Below, one piece after another: positions 50,170-60,291 of a DNA stretch of 64,000 bases; within the stretch, counting starts at the first letter, position 1; every line of letters starts with the position of its first letter. Below the pieces are notes generated by a model that had not been told where the DNA came from, did no database searches, and was given only the letters and a program-made list of their open reading frames with translations. The DNA is from Trichomonas vaginalis G3 (taxonomy: Eukaryota > Parabasalia > Trichomonadida > Trichomonadidae): the NCBI RefSeq assembly GCF_026262505.1, contig NC_067207.1:9702082-9766081 (forward strand). The letters run 5' to 3'. Made by a program: the position numbers and the translations under genes.

Positions 50170-50832
50170 TTACTCACAATATTTTTGTACAAAACGACCC
50201 CAAACTTTTAACTTCTTTTCTGCAGCTTCAAATGCTATCTTAGCGAGTTCATATTCTCTAAATTCTCTCTTTAAATCTTTCTTGTTCCCATTGGTCTAGT
50301 TCGTATGGAGAATCTCTATAACCATAATATATCTCACGTTCATGTTCTAATTGTTTTTCACACATTTTCCAACTTCTTCTTCGAACAAAGGTTTAGCATT
50401 CTCCACTGTATCTTCGAGTTCTTCTTCATCTAACTTCTCATGAACTTTCTTGTCTTGGAGTCCATAATATCTTTGACATAAAATGCATACTTTACAGAGC
50501 ACCATTCAGCAAAAAATGAACGAGGTCAGCATGTATGTAAATACCTTTGAATTCATTCATAACGCCCTTAGCAAGCTCAAAAATGCTTGTTTTGAGGTTG
50601 AGCCACTTTTGGCTCGACCGTATTCTTTCAACCAAAACTCAAGAATTTCCTGCATTTTAGCACTATTGAGAAATCTGTTTAAATGGTTTAACTTTCCTGC
50701 TTCTCTCGCCATCTTTGTTGCATTAATGTAACCATCCTTGTCTCTACGTAAGACTTCAATACCGTTATAAGTGCCTTTTGTGAATGTTTCGCCATTAGAT
50801 TTGTTAGTGAATGTTTTTGCTTCGACTGACAT
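50170..50832 (-). pseudogene. KilA-N domain gene, broken copy
   Basis: Starts MSVEAKTFTNKSNGETFTKG at 50832 and matches the intact gene at 23396-24061 closely through YINATKMAREAGKLNHLNRF and to the end WGRFVQKYCE. It carries a stem AGCCActttTGGCT near 50600 that is also in the other copy. Several breaks. High similarity to the copy in Polinton 1 shows recent exchange between the families. Confidence 0.75.
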
Positions 50833-50919
50833 TACTGTCTTTACATACAAAATAAAAAATAAATAAAATAAAACTAACTTTATTTTTGGTCTTTTGTGAA
50901 AATTCATGAAAATTCAAGA

Positions 50920-50968
50920 GGTGAAAAAAGAGTGAGAAATAGGTGAAATCTCACCTCTTCACCTAAAT
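50920..50968. repeat. GGTGA/TCACC hairpin
   Basis: GGTGA boxes followed by TCACCTCTTCACCT, upstream of the KilA-N gene and downstream of the integrase gene. Confidence 0.65.
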
Positions 50969-51001
50969 TATATTTTTGTCTGATTTACATCCAACAAAAG
51001 T

Positions 51002-52081
51002 TTAGAAGAATTTTCTTATTCTTTCTGGCATGTTTTTATCTTTCCAGTACTCCCGCTCTAATGGTCCCAGATGAGTTGGTTTAGATTCTCTCAAGTTCTT
51101 AGATGGTATAACATCTTCAACGCCTCCTTCATATCTTACTTTATAAGTGTCATCGTTTGTGTTGTAGTCAAGTATTTCAATAACCACTCCTCGCTTTGCT
51201 TCGTCAATGGTTTCAGCAAGTTTGCCATTACTACTTTCGACTAATTTATGTCGAGGGTAAAATGCTATGGAGTCGTCAGCAGCTTTTATAAGATATCCAT
51301 TACCTTGCGTAGAGTCTACGATATAATAATTTCGACTTAACCTTAAACGTTTCTTTGTCAATGGTTTGTCGTCAAGAACTACACGAACTTTGTACCAGAA
51401 TGAGGGTAAATTGTTTTGAATTTCTGATATTTTGTGTTTGACTTAGTTTCTTTTGTATATACTTTTCTTCTTGTTGTTGTGTCATTGAATTTGGTGTATG
51501 TCCTGTTGTAGAATGTGTGAGGAATTATATACTTCGAGAAAATGTTTCATTGTTTCTTCGGTAAAGTCTCGCTCTTGATTTTAAATCTCTGAGAGTCCTT
51601 ATGAAGCGGTTAATGATACCGAGTATGTTATGGTTATGGTCTTCAGTAGTGTAGTGAGTTATGTTATGCTTAATGAGAAATTCTGTGATTTCGTTGCTGA
51701 GGTATGCACCGTCTTGGTCTGATGTTAAAATACTTGGGCTATGTTCTGCTACAAACTTTTGTAAACTCTTAACACTTCACGAGTTCCTTTATTTCTCATT
51801 ATATACGCATATGCTTTACGAGTGTTAACATTTATGAAGATGAGGAATGGTTTATGTCCTCCTTTTCTGCTTTGAATGAGAGTGTCAAATTGGTATGCGT
51901 CAGGAGTGTTGGAGTAATTGGTAAAAAGTAGTCGTAAGGGTTTATTTTTGTTTGATGTACAACATTTTTGTCAAAGAACCTTTTCACTTCAGCTCTGTTA
52001 GTAAATCCCGAACTCTTTGCAGCTTCATTGAACTTCTTAAATGACCTCCATGGTTTGTTCGAATACTTCTTTCAAGCTCAT
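51002..52081 (-). pseudogene. rve integrase of Polinton 3, broken
   Basis: Start MSLKEVFEQTMEV at 52081. The core includes YQFDTLIQSRKGGHKPFLIF, then INVNTRKAYAYIM and ILTSDQDGAYLSNEITEF; the C-terminal part is an SH3/chromo-like domain (GVVIEILDYNTNDDTYKVRY). It is clearly the Polinton-type integrase, different in sequence from that of Polinton 1. About four breaks. The fibre gene lies immediately upstream on the same strand. Confidence 0.75.
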
Positions 52082-52084
52082 TTA

Positions 52085-54101
52085 TGTAAATTAAAGATTT
52101 TAACCAACTCGTATCCAAGCGTGCATTGTTATAAGGAGGCATATAATCTTTTCCATTACCTGCTGGGTCTGTAATACCAGCTACAACATGTGTATGATTT
52201 CCTGCAGTTCCACAGAATACCTGTGCTACATCTTTGGGGTCAGTTGTGATATCATATCTATTCATTCCCTGTCTATCCGAACCCGCTGCAAGATTTGTAT
52301 AACCTCTTTTTGTTATTGAATGTGAATGGTTTCCTTCCACAGATGTTCTTCCACTGAACCTATGCATATGTGAAGGAAGGTTTTCAATACCTATTTTCTT
52401 TGAACCTCCCATCTTCATTGACTGCGTATTAGTGTAGAATGGAAAACTGTCAACTATTTCATACCATCTACCACCAAATAAAGTGTTTGGATTTATTGGA
52501 TTCATAGACGTATAAACAGCTCCTATAGGATATATTAAATCATATATGCTCATAACTCTATAAACATATTCTAAAGAACTTATGTCATTAAATACCATTT
52601 GGAATGTATCTCCCGGATGAAATGTTGCATTTGTTCCACTTTTATAATGTAATGTTAGTTCAATAGAATTATCCAAGAAAAATTCAAAAGTATCTGGTTG
52701 AAGACCTCTAACAAATTCAAATGGAGTTGCTGGTTCACCATTTATAATTTCTGTTGTAAATGTCATTGTATCTGGTTTCGAAAATTTCTTTGTTAGTTCT
52801 GCATCCACATAAGTTTTGTCTGCTTTATTATCTAACATTGTTGGTAGTTCATGTGCTTCAAAGTTTCTGGCATGACCTTCAATGTTCATACATTTGTTAT
52901 TTAAGGAGTTTAGTGTATCTTTTACGCTTGTACTTGGATTTTTTAATGGTGCACTTGAACCAAGGTCAAAGTTCAATATTATGTCGTCTGCTCTAACAGT
53001 AGTGAAGGATTTATGTGTATGGTTCTTGTCGGCTTTCTTATCATATAAATCTTGAGCAGTGAATTTAATATTATGTTCATCCTTCATGACATAAACATCT
53101 TTACATCTAATGTTTCTCATCGTCGTTATGTCGTCATCCGATGTTAAACCTTGTGGAAAGTTAGGAGGTTTACAATATAATGCATCCCCACCAGTTTCTT
53201 CAACCGTTCCTTCAATACTTTCTATAGCAACAGTTGTGAAGGATTTATGTGTATGGTTCTTGTCTGCTTTCTTATCTAACATTGCTGGTAGTTCATGTGC
53301 TTCAAAGTTTCTGGCATGACTTTCAATGTTCCTGCAACTGTTATCTAAACTGTTAAGAGTATCTTTTACGCTTGTACTTGGATTTTCTAATGGTGCACTT
53401 GAACCAAGGTCAAAGTTCAATATTATGTCGTCTGCTCTAACAGTAGTGAAGGATTTATGTGTATGGTTCTTGTCAGCTTTACTGTCTAAAGAAGTTTGAA
53501 GTTCATTTATATCGGAGATGTTGTGTTTATGAGATTTCAAAACTTTGTTCGTTGCGTCAAGTTCAACTTTGTCAGCTTTACTTTTAATAGCATCTTCAAA
53601 CGTTATTTTTGCCTTAACTCTTAACATAAATCTTGGTTCAACTAATACACCATTAACAGAGAAAGTAGAGGCATAAATTTCATCGTTATAACTAAATGCT
53701 TCTGGTGCTTTACCTGTGTCATACTGTACAGTACAGCTTATGTCATAACCTTTAGCACGAATGTATTTATATCTTCTTTCATTAACATTTTTTGTCTTCG
53801 CTTCATCACTTCGTGTTAAATATCCATGGTAGTCCGTTATAATCTGTTCGTCTGAAGTTATATAATGAACGTGGTTTTTATCTGCTTTTTCGGCTAATTT
53901 CTCATTAACATCATTCACTTCTAATTCAACTCTTCCGCCAGAACTCTTATTATCATTAATCTTTTTCATTAATTCGGTAATTACGTCATAAAGACTATAT
54001 TCTGTTTTCGGTTTTGTAAATAATGAGTCAAAATTTCTTTTCATCATTACATCGCTGACATTAATGATATCACCAATTCCTTTTTCATTTATTCTCTTCA
54101 T
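52085..54101 (-). CDS. tail-fibre-like receptor-binding protein of Polinton 3
   Basis: About 670 residues (the open frame runs to 51984, into integrase coding). Shaft: repeated units ADKNHTHKSFTTVRADDIIL, three to four of them, with KADKTYVDAELTKKFS coiled-coil pieces. C-terminal collar from residue ~505: YPIGAVYTSMNPINPNTLFG, GGSKKIGIENLPSHMHRFSG, GNHSHSITKRG, GNHTHVVAGITDP and KDYMPPYN, a His-rich trimeric tip of phage type. It adjoins another shaft-type gene on the same strand (54101-55540), with the stop/start overlapping. Cell-binding fibre inferred. Possibly broken at the very end. Confidence 0.65.
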
Positions 54102-55540
54102 TATTCTGCAATAATGACGAATATATAATCTGTTAATTTATTCTCTTCATCGAGGGTTATAGAATGTTTTGAAATTGAATCATTAACTCCTCTAAATAAA
54201 TCAATAACTTCAGGATACACGTTTTTAATGTCTTGAATAACCCGACCAGTATCCTCGCCACTATGTGGCTCTGAGCCCGTTGGGCTCTGTTGTTCATGTT
54301 CTTCGTTCCCGTCGTTACGTGGTTTTATATCTCTAACCATCATCAACGCAGCCATAACCGGAGGGTTTGTTGCTACCTGTTCGAAAATCCGTCCGTTATG
54401 TATGGTATATCTAAATAATTTCTTTGTGTTTGTTAAAACATTTGAAACAAGTCTTTTAAAACCATCTACAAAATTTCCTGTTTCACCTAATGTTCTTGCA
54501 GCATTTACAAGCTCACCCATTCCCGCTTTTGACCCCAAAAACGTCCATATTGCATTTATTTCACTCTGTATAGTTGTCCATTCAGCGAAACTAACACCCG
54601 CATTCGCTAAGCTGAAAATGAAATTCAGTGGATCGAACTTAATTCCACCTTCTTTTTCAATTTCAACGAACTCACTAACATGAGATTTTAAATATTCTTT
54701 CGTTAAAATTGTTTTCCCCGATGTTATGTCATTAACGAAACTATCACCGTCAAAAGTTAACGAATTCAATTTCGTCGTTGATGCTTTTATTTCATACACC
54801 GCTTTATCGATAGTTTTTGGCTCACCTTCTTTAGAAGCATATGAAACATTAATGAATGAATTATATGTATTCGTGAATGAGTTAAAATCAATGATTTTCA
54901 TTAATGACGCCTTTAATGATTCATTAACTGTTGAATCCCTTAAAACAATTAATGAACTGTCCTTTATGAAAGGTACACTGCAAACCGTCGAGTTTGGATC
55001 AAATGCTGTAGTTGGTGCAGGAATATTAATGATATAAGTCATTAAATCATTAAGTGACGTAAATAATGTTGTCGTTTTTGATTTAATTTCTTTAGCATCT
55101 GTTATATATGGTAATTTTATTTCTGTAGTTTCTGAATTAAAGATATTCGCTAAAATGTTTTGTAAACTGTTTTGAACAGCTGTGTAAACCGTTGAATTCG
55201 GAACTCTTACGATTTCACCATCCTTAATAAAAGGCATTGTACATGACGTAGTGCTTGGGTCAAATCTTTCGGGATTATAATTCAACATATATTCTAACGC
55301 TTCATATACAGACCTATAAACAGTTGTGTCGTTCTTCATGACAACTTCACCATTTACAATGAATGGCATAGTGCATGGAGTTAAAATAGGGTCAAACTTT
55401 TCATAGTCCTTCCATGTTATGTATTTCTCGGTATTTCCATCAGAAATAACAATATATTTGTCAGTAAGTGTGAGAGAGTATTGACCAAAATATAAACGTT
55501 TAGCTCTGTCAGCTTCATACGCATATGCAGCAATACTCAT
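54101..55540 (-). CDS. repeat-containing fibre-associated protein
   Basis: 479 residues. Four tandem ~40-residue units open the protein, each with FDP-x-x-T-x-C-T/S-M/V-PFI, a following NGE/DGEIV and STV-x-x-S/AL (residues ~48-210; the third is divergent). The second half is helical with an Asn/Ser/Gly-rich linker that encodes the mini-hairpin at 54257-54287 (SPTGSEPHSGED). It overlaps the start of the fibre gene by one base, so they are probably one transcription unit. Not a recognised family; fibre base or shaft is inferred from the neighbour. Confidence 0.5.
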   Translation of the reverse strand: MSIAAYAYEADRAKRLYFGQYSLTLTDKYIVISDGNTEKYITWKDYEKFDPILTPCTMPFIVNGEVVMKNDTTVYRSVYEALEYMLNYNPERFDPSTTSCTMPFIKDGEIVRVPNSTVYTAVQNSLQNILANIFNSETTEIKLPYITDAKEIKSKTTTLFTSLNDLMTYIINIPAPTTAFDPNSTVCSVPFIKDSSLIVLRDSTVNESLKASLMKIIDFNSFTNTYNSFINVSYASKEGEPKTIDKAVYEIKASTTKLNSLTFDGDSFVNDITSGKTILTKEYLKSHVSEFVEIEKEGGIKFDPLNFIFSLANAGVSFAEWTTIQSEINAIWTFLGSKAGMGELVNAARTLGETGNFVDGFKRLVSNVLTNTKKLFRYTIHNGRIFEQVATNPPVMAALMMVRDIKPRNDGNEEHEQQSPTGSEPHSGEDTGRVIQDIKNVYPEVIDLFRGVNDSISKHSITLDEENKLTDYIFVIIAE

Positions 55541-55557
55541 ATTTTAATGAGAATAAA

Positions 55558-56334
55558 ATGTTGTTCTATTTGCAAAGTACAGACCCAAACGAATACGGAA
55601 TAGTAAAGCTTCAAACAAACTTAGGTCTTCAGAATGAAGCGCTTGCTTTCAGAGTTGTTGACTTCAATACTATCGCAACTTTTGTCATAACAGATGAAAC
55701 AGATTTCATGGAGTTTGAAATAGATGGAAAGAAGCACGAAATAAGATTTCACAATAATGTAGAATATAAGATGGAAACATTAGCTGGAGTGTTAAATGCG
55801 CTCATAAATACTACAATAAACAAGGAGAACGAAGAAAACTTAATGAATGTTAAACTTATTGCAGGAGTTTTGAAGTTCAGTTATGCGAAGGAGTTTAAGA
55901 TAACACGAATGAGTCATAGAGTTCAATTGCTTCTGGGAGCATACCATATGACATGTCCTTTGAAAAGTGTTGACAAAACGATTGAGATGAAATCTGTTCC
56001 ATACGTATGTTATGGTAATTGTTTATACGTTGAGTCAAAAATAGCTAATGTCACAGGTATTTCAGGAGTTAATAGTAAAGGTTCAGTAGAATATAAATCC
56101 TTCTGTTATGCAGTCAATTCAATGTTCATTCCAAACGTTCCTGTCATAGTAACTCATTTAGGTAAATGGGTTCGCATTAGTCCTCATAATTTGAAAGACA
56201 TGCAATTCAGACTTGTTGACTTTCAAGGAGAGCCTGTAGAACTGAAGGCACCAGTGCGAATGACTGTTGAAGTTGACTTTTTAGAAAATATTAAATGCAA
56301 CAGCTTACAAGAGAACTCAGAGCTAAAAATATAA
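55558..56334 (+). CDS. minor virion-type protein B (penton-like candidate)
   Basis: 258 residues from ATG 55558 (MLFYLQSTDPNEYGIVKL); a longer frame overlaps the divergent gene. Beta-rich with VPVIVTHLGKWVRISPH and NLKDMQFRLVDFQGEPVEL near the end. It overlaps the next gene by ~40 bases. The style fits a minor capsid protein and resembles the fragment at 20800-21480. Confidence 0.5.
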   Translation: MLFYLQSTDPNEYGIVKLQTNLGLQNEALAFRVVDFNTIATFVITDETDFMEFEIDGKKHEIRFHNNVEYKMETLAGVLNALINTTINKENEENLMNVKLIAGVLKFSYAKEFKITRMSHRVQLLLGAYHMTCPLKSVDKTIEMKSVPYVCYGNCLYVESKIANVTGISGVNSKGSVEYKSFCYAVNSMFIPNVPVIVTHLGKWVRISPHNLKDMQFRLVDFQGEPVELKAPVRMTVEVDFLENIKCNSLQENSELKI

Positions 56335-56564
56335 AGTATGAATGTTATGTATTAGGTCATGAACTTTGGTTATTGCTGTTTGATGAAACAAATGAGTTAG
56401 TTATGTCAGTCAAGAGAACAGAAAAAGGCGTCAAAGGCGCCGAGCGCAAAGCGCTATATTGTGTTAGTGAAAACTGCACCAAGTCAATAAGATTAGGTTT
56501 GCATTATGAAGATGAGTTCGATACTGTTGAAGAAGTTTTGGATAGATATTACAAATTGCTTTAA
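56295..56564 (+). CDS. small element protein, family unknown
   Basis: 89 residues starting MQQLTRELRAKNIKYECYV; a mini-hairpin (56427-56455) is inside the coding (GVKGAERKALY). Overlaps the preceding gene, so translated from the same region. No family recognised. Confidence 0.45.
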   Translation: MQQLTRELRAKNIKYECYVLGHELWLLLFDETNELVMSVKRTEKGVKGAERKALYCVSENCTKSIRLGLHYEDEFDTVEEVLDRYYKLL

Positions 56565-57058
56565 TTTACTAAAACATATTTCAAACAAAGCTTATATTCT
56601 GTTGAAAGTTTTGTATATTCGTTCGAATATTTATACTTAAACTCAACTCCTGTACCTGGTATTTCAATGATGCGGATGTTACCTATTTTCATGAATGGTG
56701 GCGTTTGACCACAGCATTCGATTTCAGGGTCGAGATAGTCAATGACACATTGTTTCCCTGTTATTCGTGATATAACATTTTCAAGGTCCTCCTTTGTTAG
56801 AATTATTTGGTTCTTGCTTATAAGATTTGTCAAAAGCTTCTTATCGTCTTTGAGTAAAATTGTTTGGTATAACTGAAGAAGGTAATGGTCTACGTTATCT
56901 GAAGGATTTGTTTGAACATTTGTGTAAGGGTTGTCGTTGGCTTCTCTTGAAAGAATTTGGTCCAGTGGTGGATACTCTAACTTAACATCTGATGTAGCGT
57001 TAGCGTTTGAAGCTGTGTTTAAATTCACGGATTTCAGCTCTGGTTCTGGTTCTTTCAA
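56561..57058 (-). CDS. element protein, family unknown
   Basis: 165 residues: a Pro/Asn-rich N-terminus (KEPEPELKSVNLNTASNA), then a helical part and a beta-rich end with ECCGQTPPFMKIGNIRIIEI. Its stop overlaps the stop of the plus-strand gene 56295-56564. No motif allows a function. Confidence 0.45.
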   Translation of the reverse strand: MKEPEPELKSVNLNTASNANATSDVKLEYPPLDQILSREANDNPYTNVQTNPSDNVDHYLLQLYQTILLKDDKKLLTNLISKNQIILTKEDLENVISRITGKQCVIDYLDPEIECCGQTPPFMKIGNIRIIEIPGTGVEFKYKYSNEYTKLSTEYKLCLKYVLVN

Positions 57059-57088
57059 ACACTCGAACTATAGTTCTTTATAACAATA

Positions 57089-57598
57089 TTGTTTGTCGTT
57101 CGTGAGTCAACATTTGATGTTGGTTCAATTGGAACATTAACGGCACCAGCTAAGATGGATTTGCTTCTCATTTCATATAGAATAAAAACCTTTTATATGT
57201 ATGAAATGAACAATATACTCGACAAGGGTTTGAATGTAAAGCTAACGAATGAAAATATTGTTGAATTCACTGAGACAGGTGCTGTGTATAAAGATGTAGA
57301 ACTACTGAACAAAAGAGCTAAGGGAAGAAGCAGGAACATGAACAAAGGGTGGAAGCCTATAAAAATTTATGTCAATGATGGCTCAGGAGGTTCAAACATA
57401 AAGTATGCAGAAAGTTATAGAGTTTATGCGCTAAAAGGTGAAAAGCCTTCATTTAAGAACAGCTATTCTAACGCATATCCTCAAAAGTTAACGGATGGGG
57501 AAGTGGATGATATGAATGACAGCAAAAATATTAACAGAAATGGCGACAGAGATGCATGGAATTTGTTTACCATCAGTCAATTGAAGGTTAAACTTTAA
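57089..57598 (+). CDS. element protein, family unknown
   Basis: 169 residues starting MFVVRESTFDVGSIGT (a later start at 57155, MDLLLISYR, is possible). Middle part is basic (NKRAKGRSRNMNKGWKP), the end Asn/Asp-rich. It is divergent from 56561 and convergent with the ATPase. I see no protease or nuclease motif. Confidence 0.45.
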   Translation: MFVVRESTFDVGSIGTLTAPAKMDLLLISYRIKTFYMYEMNNILDKGLNVKLTNENIVEFTETGAVYKDVELLNKRAKGRSRNMNKGWKPIKIYVNDGSGGSNIKYAESYRVYALKGEKPSFKNSYSNAYPQKLTDGEVDDMNDSKNINRNGDRDAWNLFTISQLKVKL

Positions 57599-58480
57599 AA
57601 CAATGTTGGTCGTTCCCATGGAATATTTTTGACTTTAATGGTATTAGTCATGATATGAATCTCAAGGTATGAACGAGGAGAGATGAGAGACTTATATGCT
57701 TCCCAAATTTCTTCAAAAGGTAATGTTATACCTGACTGTTTCCAAATGAGTTCAATATCATAGCGTGAGAAACCTTGAAAGATAACGAAGTCAGTTATGA
57801 GACGTTTTATGTTTAAAGCAAGAAAACGCCATGTTTGCATAAGTATTGCTACAGTTAAGTGGTAATGTCTGACTTTAGTATGATGTTAGCTAATGGTGAG
57901 TCAGGCTTTGACACTAAACCTTTTCCGGCGAAGTCGTCGCAAACGAGCAGAGTGTTTGAAGGATACTTTTTGAAGGGGTATTTTGAAAGTTTTGACAGAA
58001 TGTAGTTTGTAAGTCGTTTCATATCGTAAACTCCTGAGTATTGACGTAAGTGGTGTTTGTCAATAATTCTTTCCATCTCTTCTGAAGTCTTTTGCATTCC
58101 TGACTGTATAAATTCAACGATGGCATAATATTTCCTCTTACGTCGAATGTAACGTTGAAGAAATTCAATGAGTTCACTGTCTGGAACTTTAACGACAGAG
58201 GCTTGAACTTTTGACATAAATGTTTTCGCTGTTGATCCATAGAGTCTGAAGTTGCTGATATAATGATTTGGTCATAGTAAGAGTCGTTTCCTAAACGCTC
58301 TGTTATGAGTATATGACGAATGAGGTTAAATGTCTTACCTGACCCCATCTTTCCACAATAGAAATACACACCATTTGAACAGAACTCATAGTCCTTACTG
58401 AAAGGAAGAATGAGAGAAGAGTTAAGTTTGTCTGTAGTTTCATTCATGTCTTCATCTACGTCATGTATTAAATGCTTCAT
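57595..58480 (-). pseudogene. FtsK/HerA-type packaging ATPase of Polinton 3, broken
   Basis: Starts MKHLIHDVDEDMNETTDK; Walker A is FYCGKMGSGKTFNLI, Walker B is NTLLVCDDFAGKG, and the C-terminal block FQGFSRYDIELIWKQSG matches the ATPase of Polinton 1/2. This enzyme pumps the genome into capsids in Polinton-like viruses. About two breaks. Confidence 0.8.
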
Positions 58481-58496
58481 TTTATCTCCATTAAAA

Positions 58497-59378
58497 ATGC
58501 AAGTCAGAAATATTCAGAACATAGCACCGAGTCTAACTGACAAGAGTATAAAGATATACTATGAACACGTTATGATGAAACCTACCAAAATTCAAGAAAG
58601 TCAGTATACTTATGAATATCCAAGACACTGGGTAGAGTATGTAGGAGGTGAGAAAGCTATTGAAATAAGACAAGTTAGAAGTATTCCAGCAGGAAGGACA
58701 ATATTATTGAAGAACTTTAATGTTTTGAGGTATAATGATGAAACAAAGAAGCAAGATAGTTTTCCTATTGCTGTGTATGTGAACCTAGACACAGGAGATG
58801 ACATGAAAGTTTTTAACACAAAGCTTCAAACGGTAGTGAGAGAACAACTGACTGCGGAAGGGCATCCATTACCTTCAGAAGTTACCATAGCATATAATTT
58901 TGAAACAAATGCAATAGATTTTAAAGTCGTCTCTGCAAAGAAGTCAGGTTTTACATTTAATGAAGCAGATGTATATTCGAATGAAAACTTCAAAGCTATT
59001 GCATGGTTAGATAATGACGATTGCTTTAAGAAAATATTTAAATTCAGTGACTCAACGATGTCAATAGATGACCTTCGTGGAATGTTACCATCGACGTTTA
59101 CAGTTGAAGGTTCAGCAGGATTGCTTACAAGATTGTCAATTGGTGGTATTTGGTCTCGTGAGAACATTGTTATAAAATCCAGTATAAGTGAATTTGCTGA
59201 AGAATCTATATTATGTCTTTCAAACTACATGTATTCGCCACCGAAGCATTATAGTATAACAAACTTTGTCAGTAAGTTTAACATAAGACTTGTCGAACCT
59301 TCTTCAATGAAAGATGTTGTGCTACCTAAAGATGGAAAGGATGGACTCATTATTGAAATGATTTTAATAGCATATTAA
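58497..59378 (+). CDS. minor virion-type protein C (paralogue of A)
   Basis: 293 residues from ATG 58497 (MQVRNIQNIAPSLTDKS); the longer frame overlaps the ATPase start. Beta-rich; KIFKFSDSTMS-DDLRG parallels the DDFKNVFNYDAMLPRK part of protein A, and both end LPxDGKDxLxIE. Probable minor capsid/penton role, by paralogy and context. Confidence 0.5.
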   Translation: MQVRNIQNIAPSLTDKSIKIYYEHVMMKPTKIQESQYTYEYPRHWVEYVGGEKAIEIRQVRSIPAGRTILLKNFNVLRYNDETKKQDSFPIAVYVNLDTGDDMKVFNTKLQTVVREQLTAEGHPLPSEVTIAYNFETNAIDFKVVSAKKSGFTFNEADVYSNENFKAIAWLDNDDCFKKIFKFSDSTMSIDDLRGMLPSTFTVEGSAGLLTRLSIGGIWSRENIVIKSSISEFAEESILCLSNYMYSPPKHYSITNFVSKFNIRLVEPSSMKDVVLPKDGKDGLIIEMILIAY

Positions 59379-59603
59379 ATGAGCTTGTTCTTGAAGGTCA
59401 TTCATGATGAAATAACTGTTGTAGAAGATGTTAGCAATTGTTCAGACATTTTGAAGCGTATAGATGAGATAAGAAAGAAGTTTATGAAGCCGCAACGCGG
59501 CGAGGACGAAGTCCATGAGAATGTTTATGTTTCATTGACTTTCTCCAGTAACGAGAACTTTTATGAGATAATATTGAAGAGAGATGATTTTAATATGGTG
59601 TAA
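59379..59603 (+). CDS. small element protein, family unknown
   Basis: 74 residues starting MSLFLKVIHDEITVVED one base after the previous stop. A mini-hairpin (59489-59514) lies in frame (KPQRGEDEVHE). Function unknown. Confidence 0.45.
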   Translation: MSLFLKVIHDEITVVEDVSNCSDILKRIDEIRKKFMKPQRGEDEVHENVYVSLTFSSNENFYEIILKRDDFNMV

Positions 59604-60116
59604 ATGGTAGCTTGGCAGCTTTAGGCGCAATGGGAACAAAAGCATTAGCATTTGGAGCAAAAGCACTTGGGCTTATGACGCAGTAAATAAAATGAGTGGA
59701 GGAAGGGTTTCGAAGACATTAGATGCAAATAAAGGAAGATTGGAGGCTGGGTTGCAAAGAAGTTAAGATTAAATAAAATAGGGCTCATAAATAAAGCATC
59801 CAATTTGGTTGCGACTGAGTCAGAAAATGCTTTAGGAAAGGACGATGAGTTTGCAAAACATGCAAAAGACTTTAATGACCAGATGAAAGGTGAAACAATG
59901 CATTTAAATAGAGTCGATGGAACTTCTTCTCCACCAGTAGTTCTTCCGTATGGTCCCTATGGAATGTATGGAAACCCTTACGAAAGACCATTTGACCCAT
60001 TGACTGGTGGAAGTAACTGGTATCATTACGGACGAAGAAGAAAGACAGTCAAGTTGGAGACAGACGTGAAGAAAGCAACTAAAAAGAAATCAAGGAAGAG
60101 AGTTATAAAGCAATGA
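59604..60116 (+). pseudogene. small virion-type protein with Ala/Gly-rich start, broken
   Basis: An Ala/Gly-rich hydrophobic beginning (SLAALGAMGTKALAFGAKA), an amphipathic GWVAKKLRLNKIGLI segment like GWVYKKI in the Polinton 2 small protein, a Tyr/Pro/Gly segment (LPYGPYGMYGNPYERPFDP) and a basic end (KKATKKKSRKRVIKQ). This is a plausible membrane-lytic or core protein of the virion. About two breaks. Confidence 0.45.
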
Positions 60117-60136
60117 ATTCAACGGGTGAAAAAAGA

Positions 60137-60166
60137 GACCCAAAGGGTCAGAGCCGCAAAGCGGCT
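60137..60166. repeat. paired mini-hairpin (TIR right)
   Basis: GACCC-aaa-GGGTC then AGCCGC-aaa-GCGGCT, the mirror of 38486-38515, next to the GGTGA/TCACC hairpin at 60167-60202. Confidence 0.75.
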
Positions 60167-60291
60167 AGGTGAAAAAAGAGGTGAGATTTCACCACTTCAC
60201 CTAAATTTATTTTTGCGCTATGTTTTCATACGTGTGAGGATGGTGATATCATTAATTTTTAAATAAATGTGGGAACAAAAATATAACATTT

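Noticed and set aside
52900-53560. CRISPR-like array suggested by regularly repeated ~40-bp units
   Set aside because: The repeats are in frame and encode ADKNHTHKSFTTV fibre-shaft units; spacing and divergence follow the protein.
51984-54101. Bacterial prophage or contamination, because of the phage-type fibre tip
   Set aside because: The gene is flanked by Polinton integrase, PolB and TIRs with the same AT-rich codon use and the same leaders; no bacterial ribosome-binding sites or phage head/tail genes are present.
57089-57598. Adenain/Ulp1-type maturation protease, expected in a Polinton
   Set aside because: No convincing His-Asp-Gln-Cys arrangement could be seen in this or the neighbouring unknown proteins.
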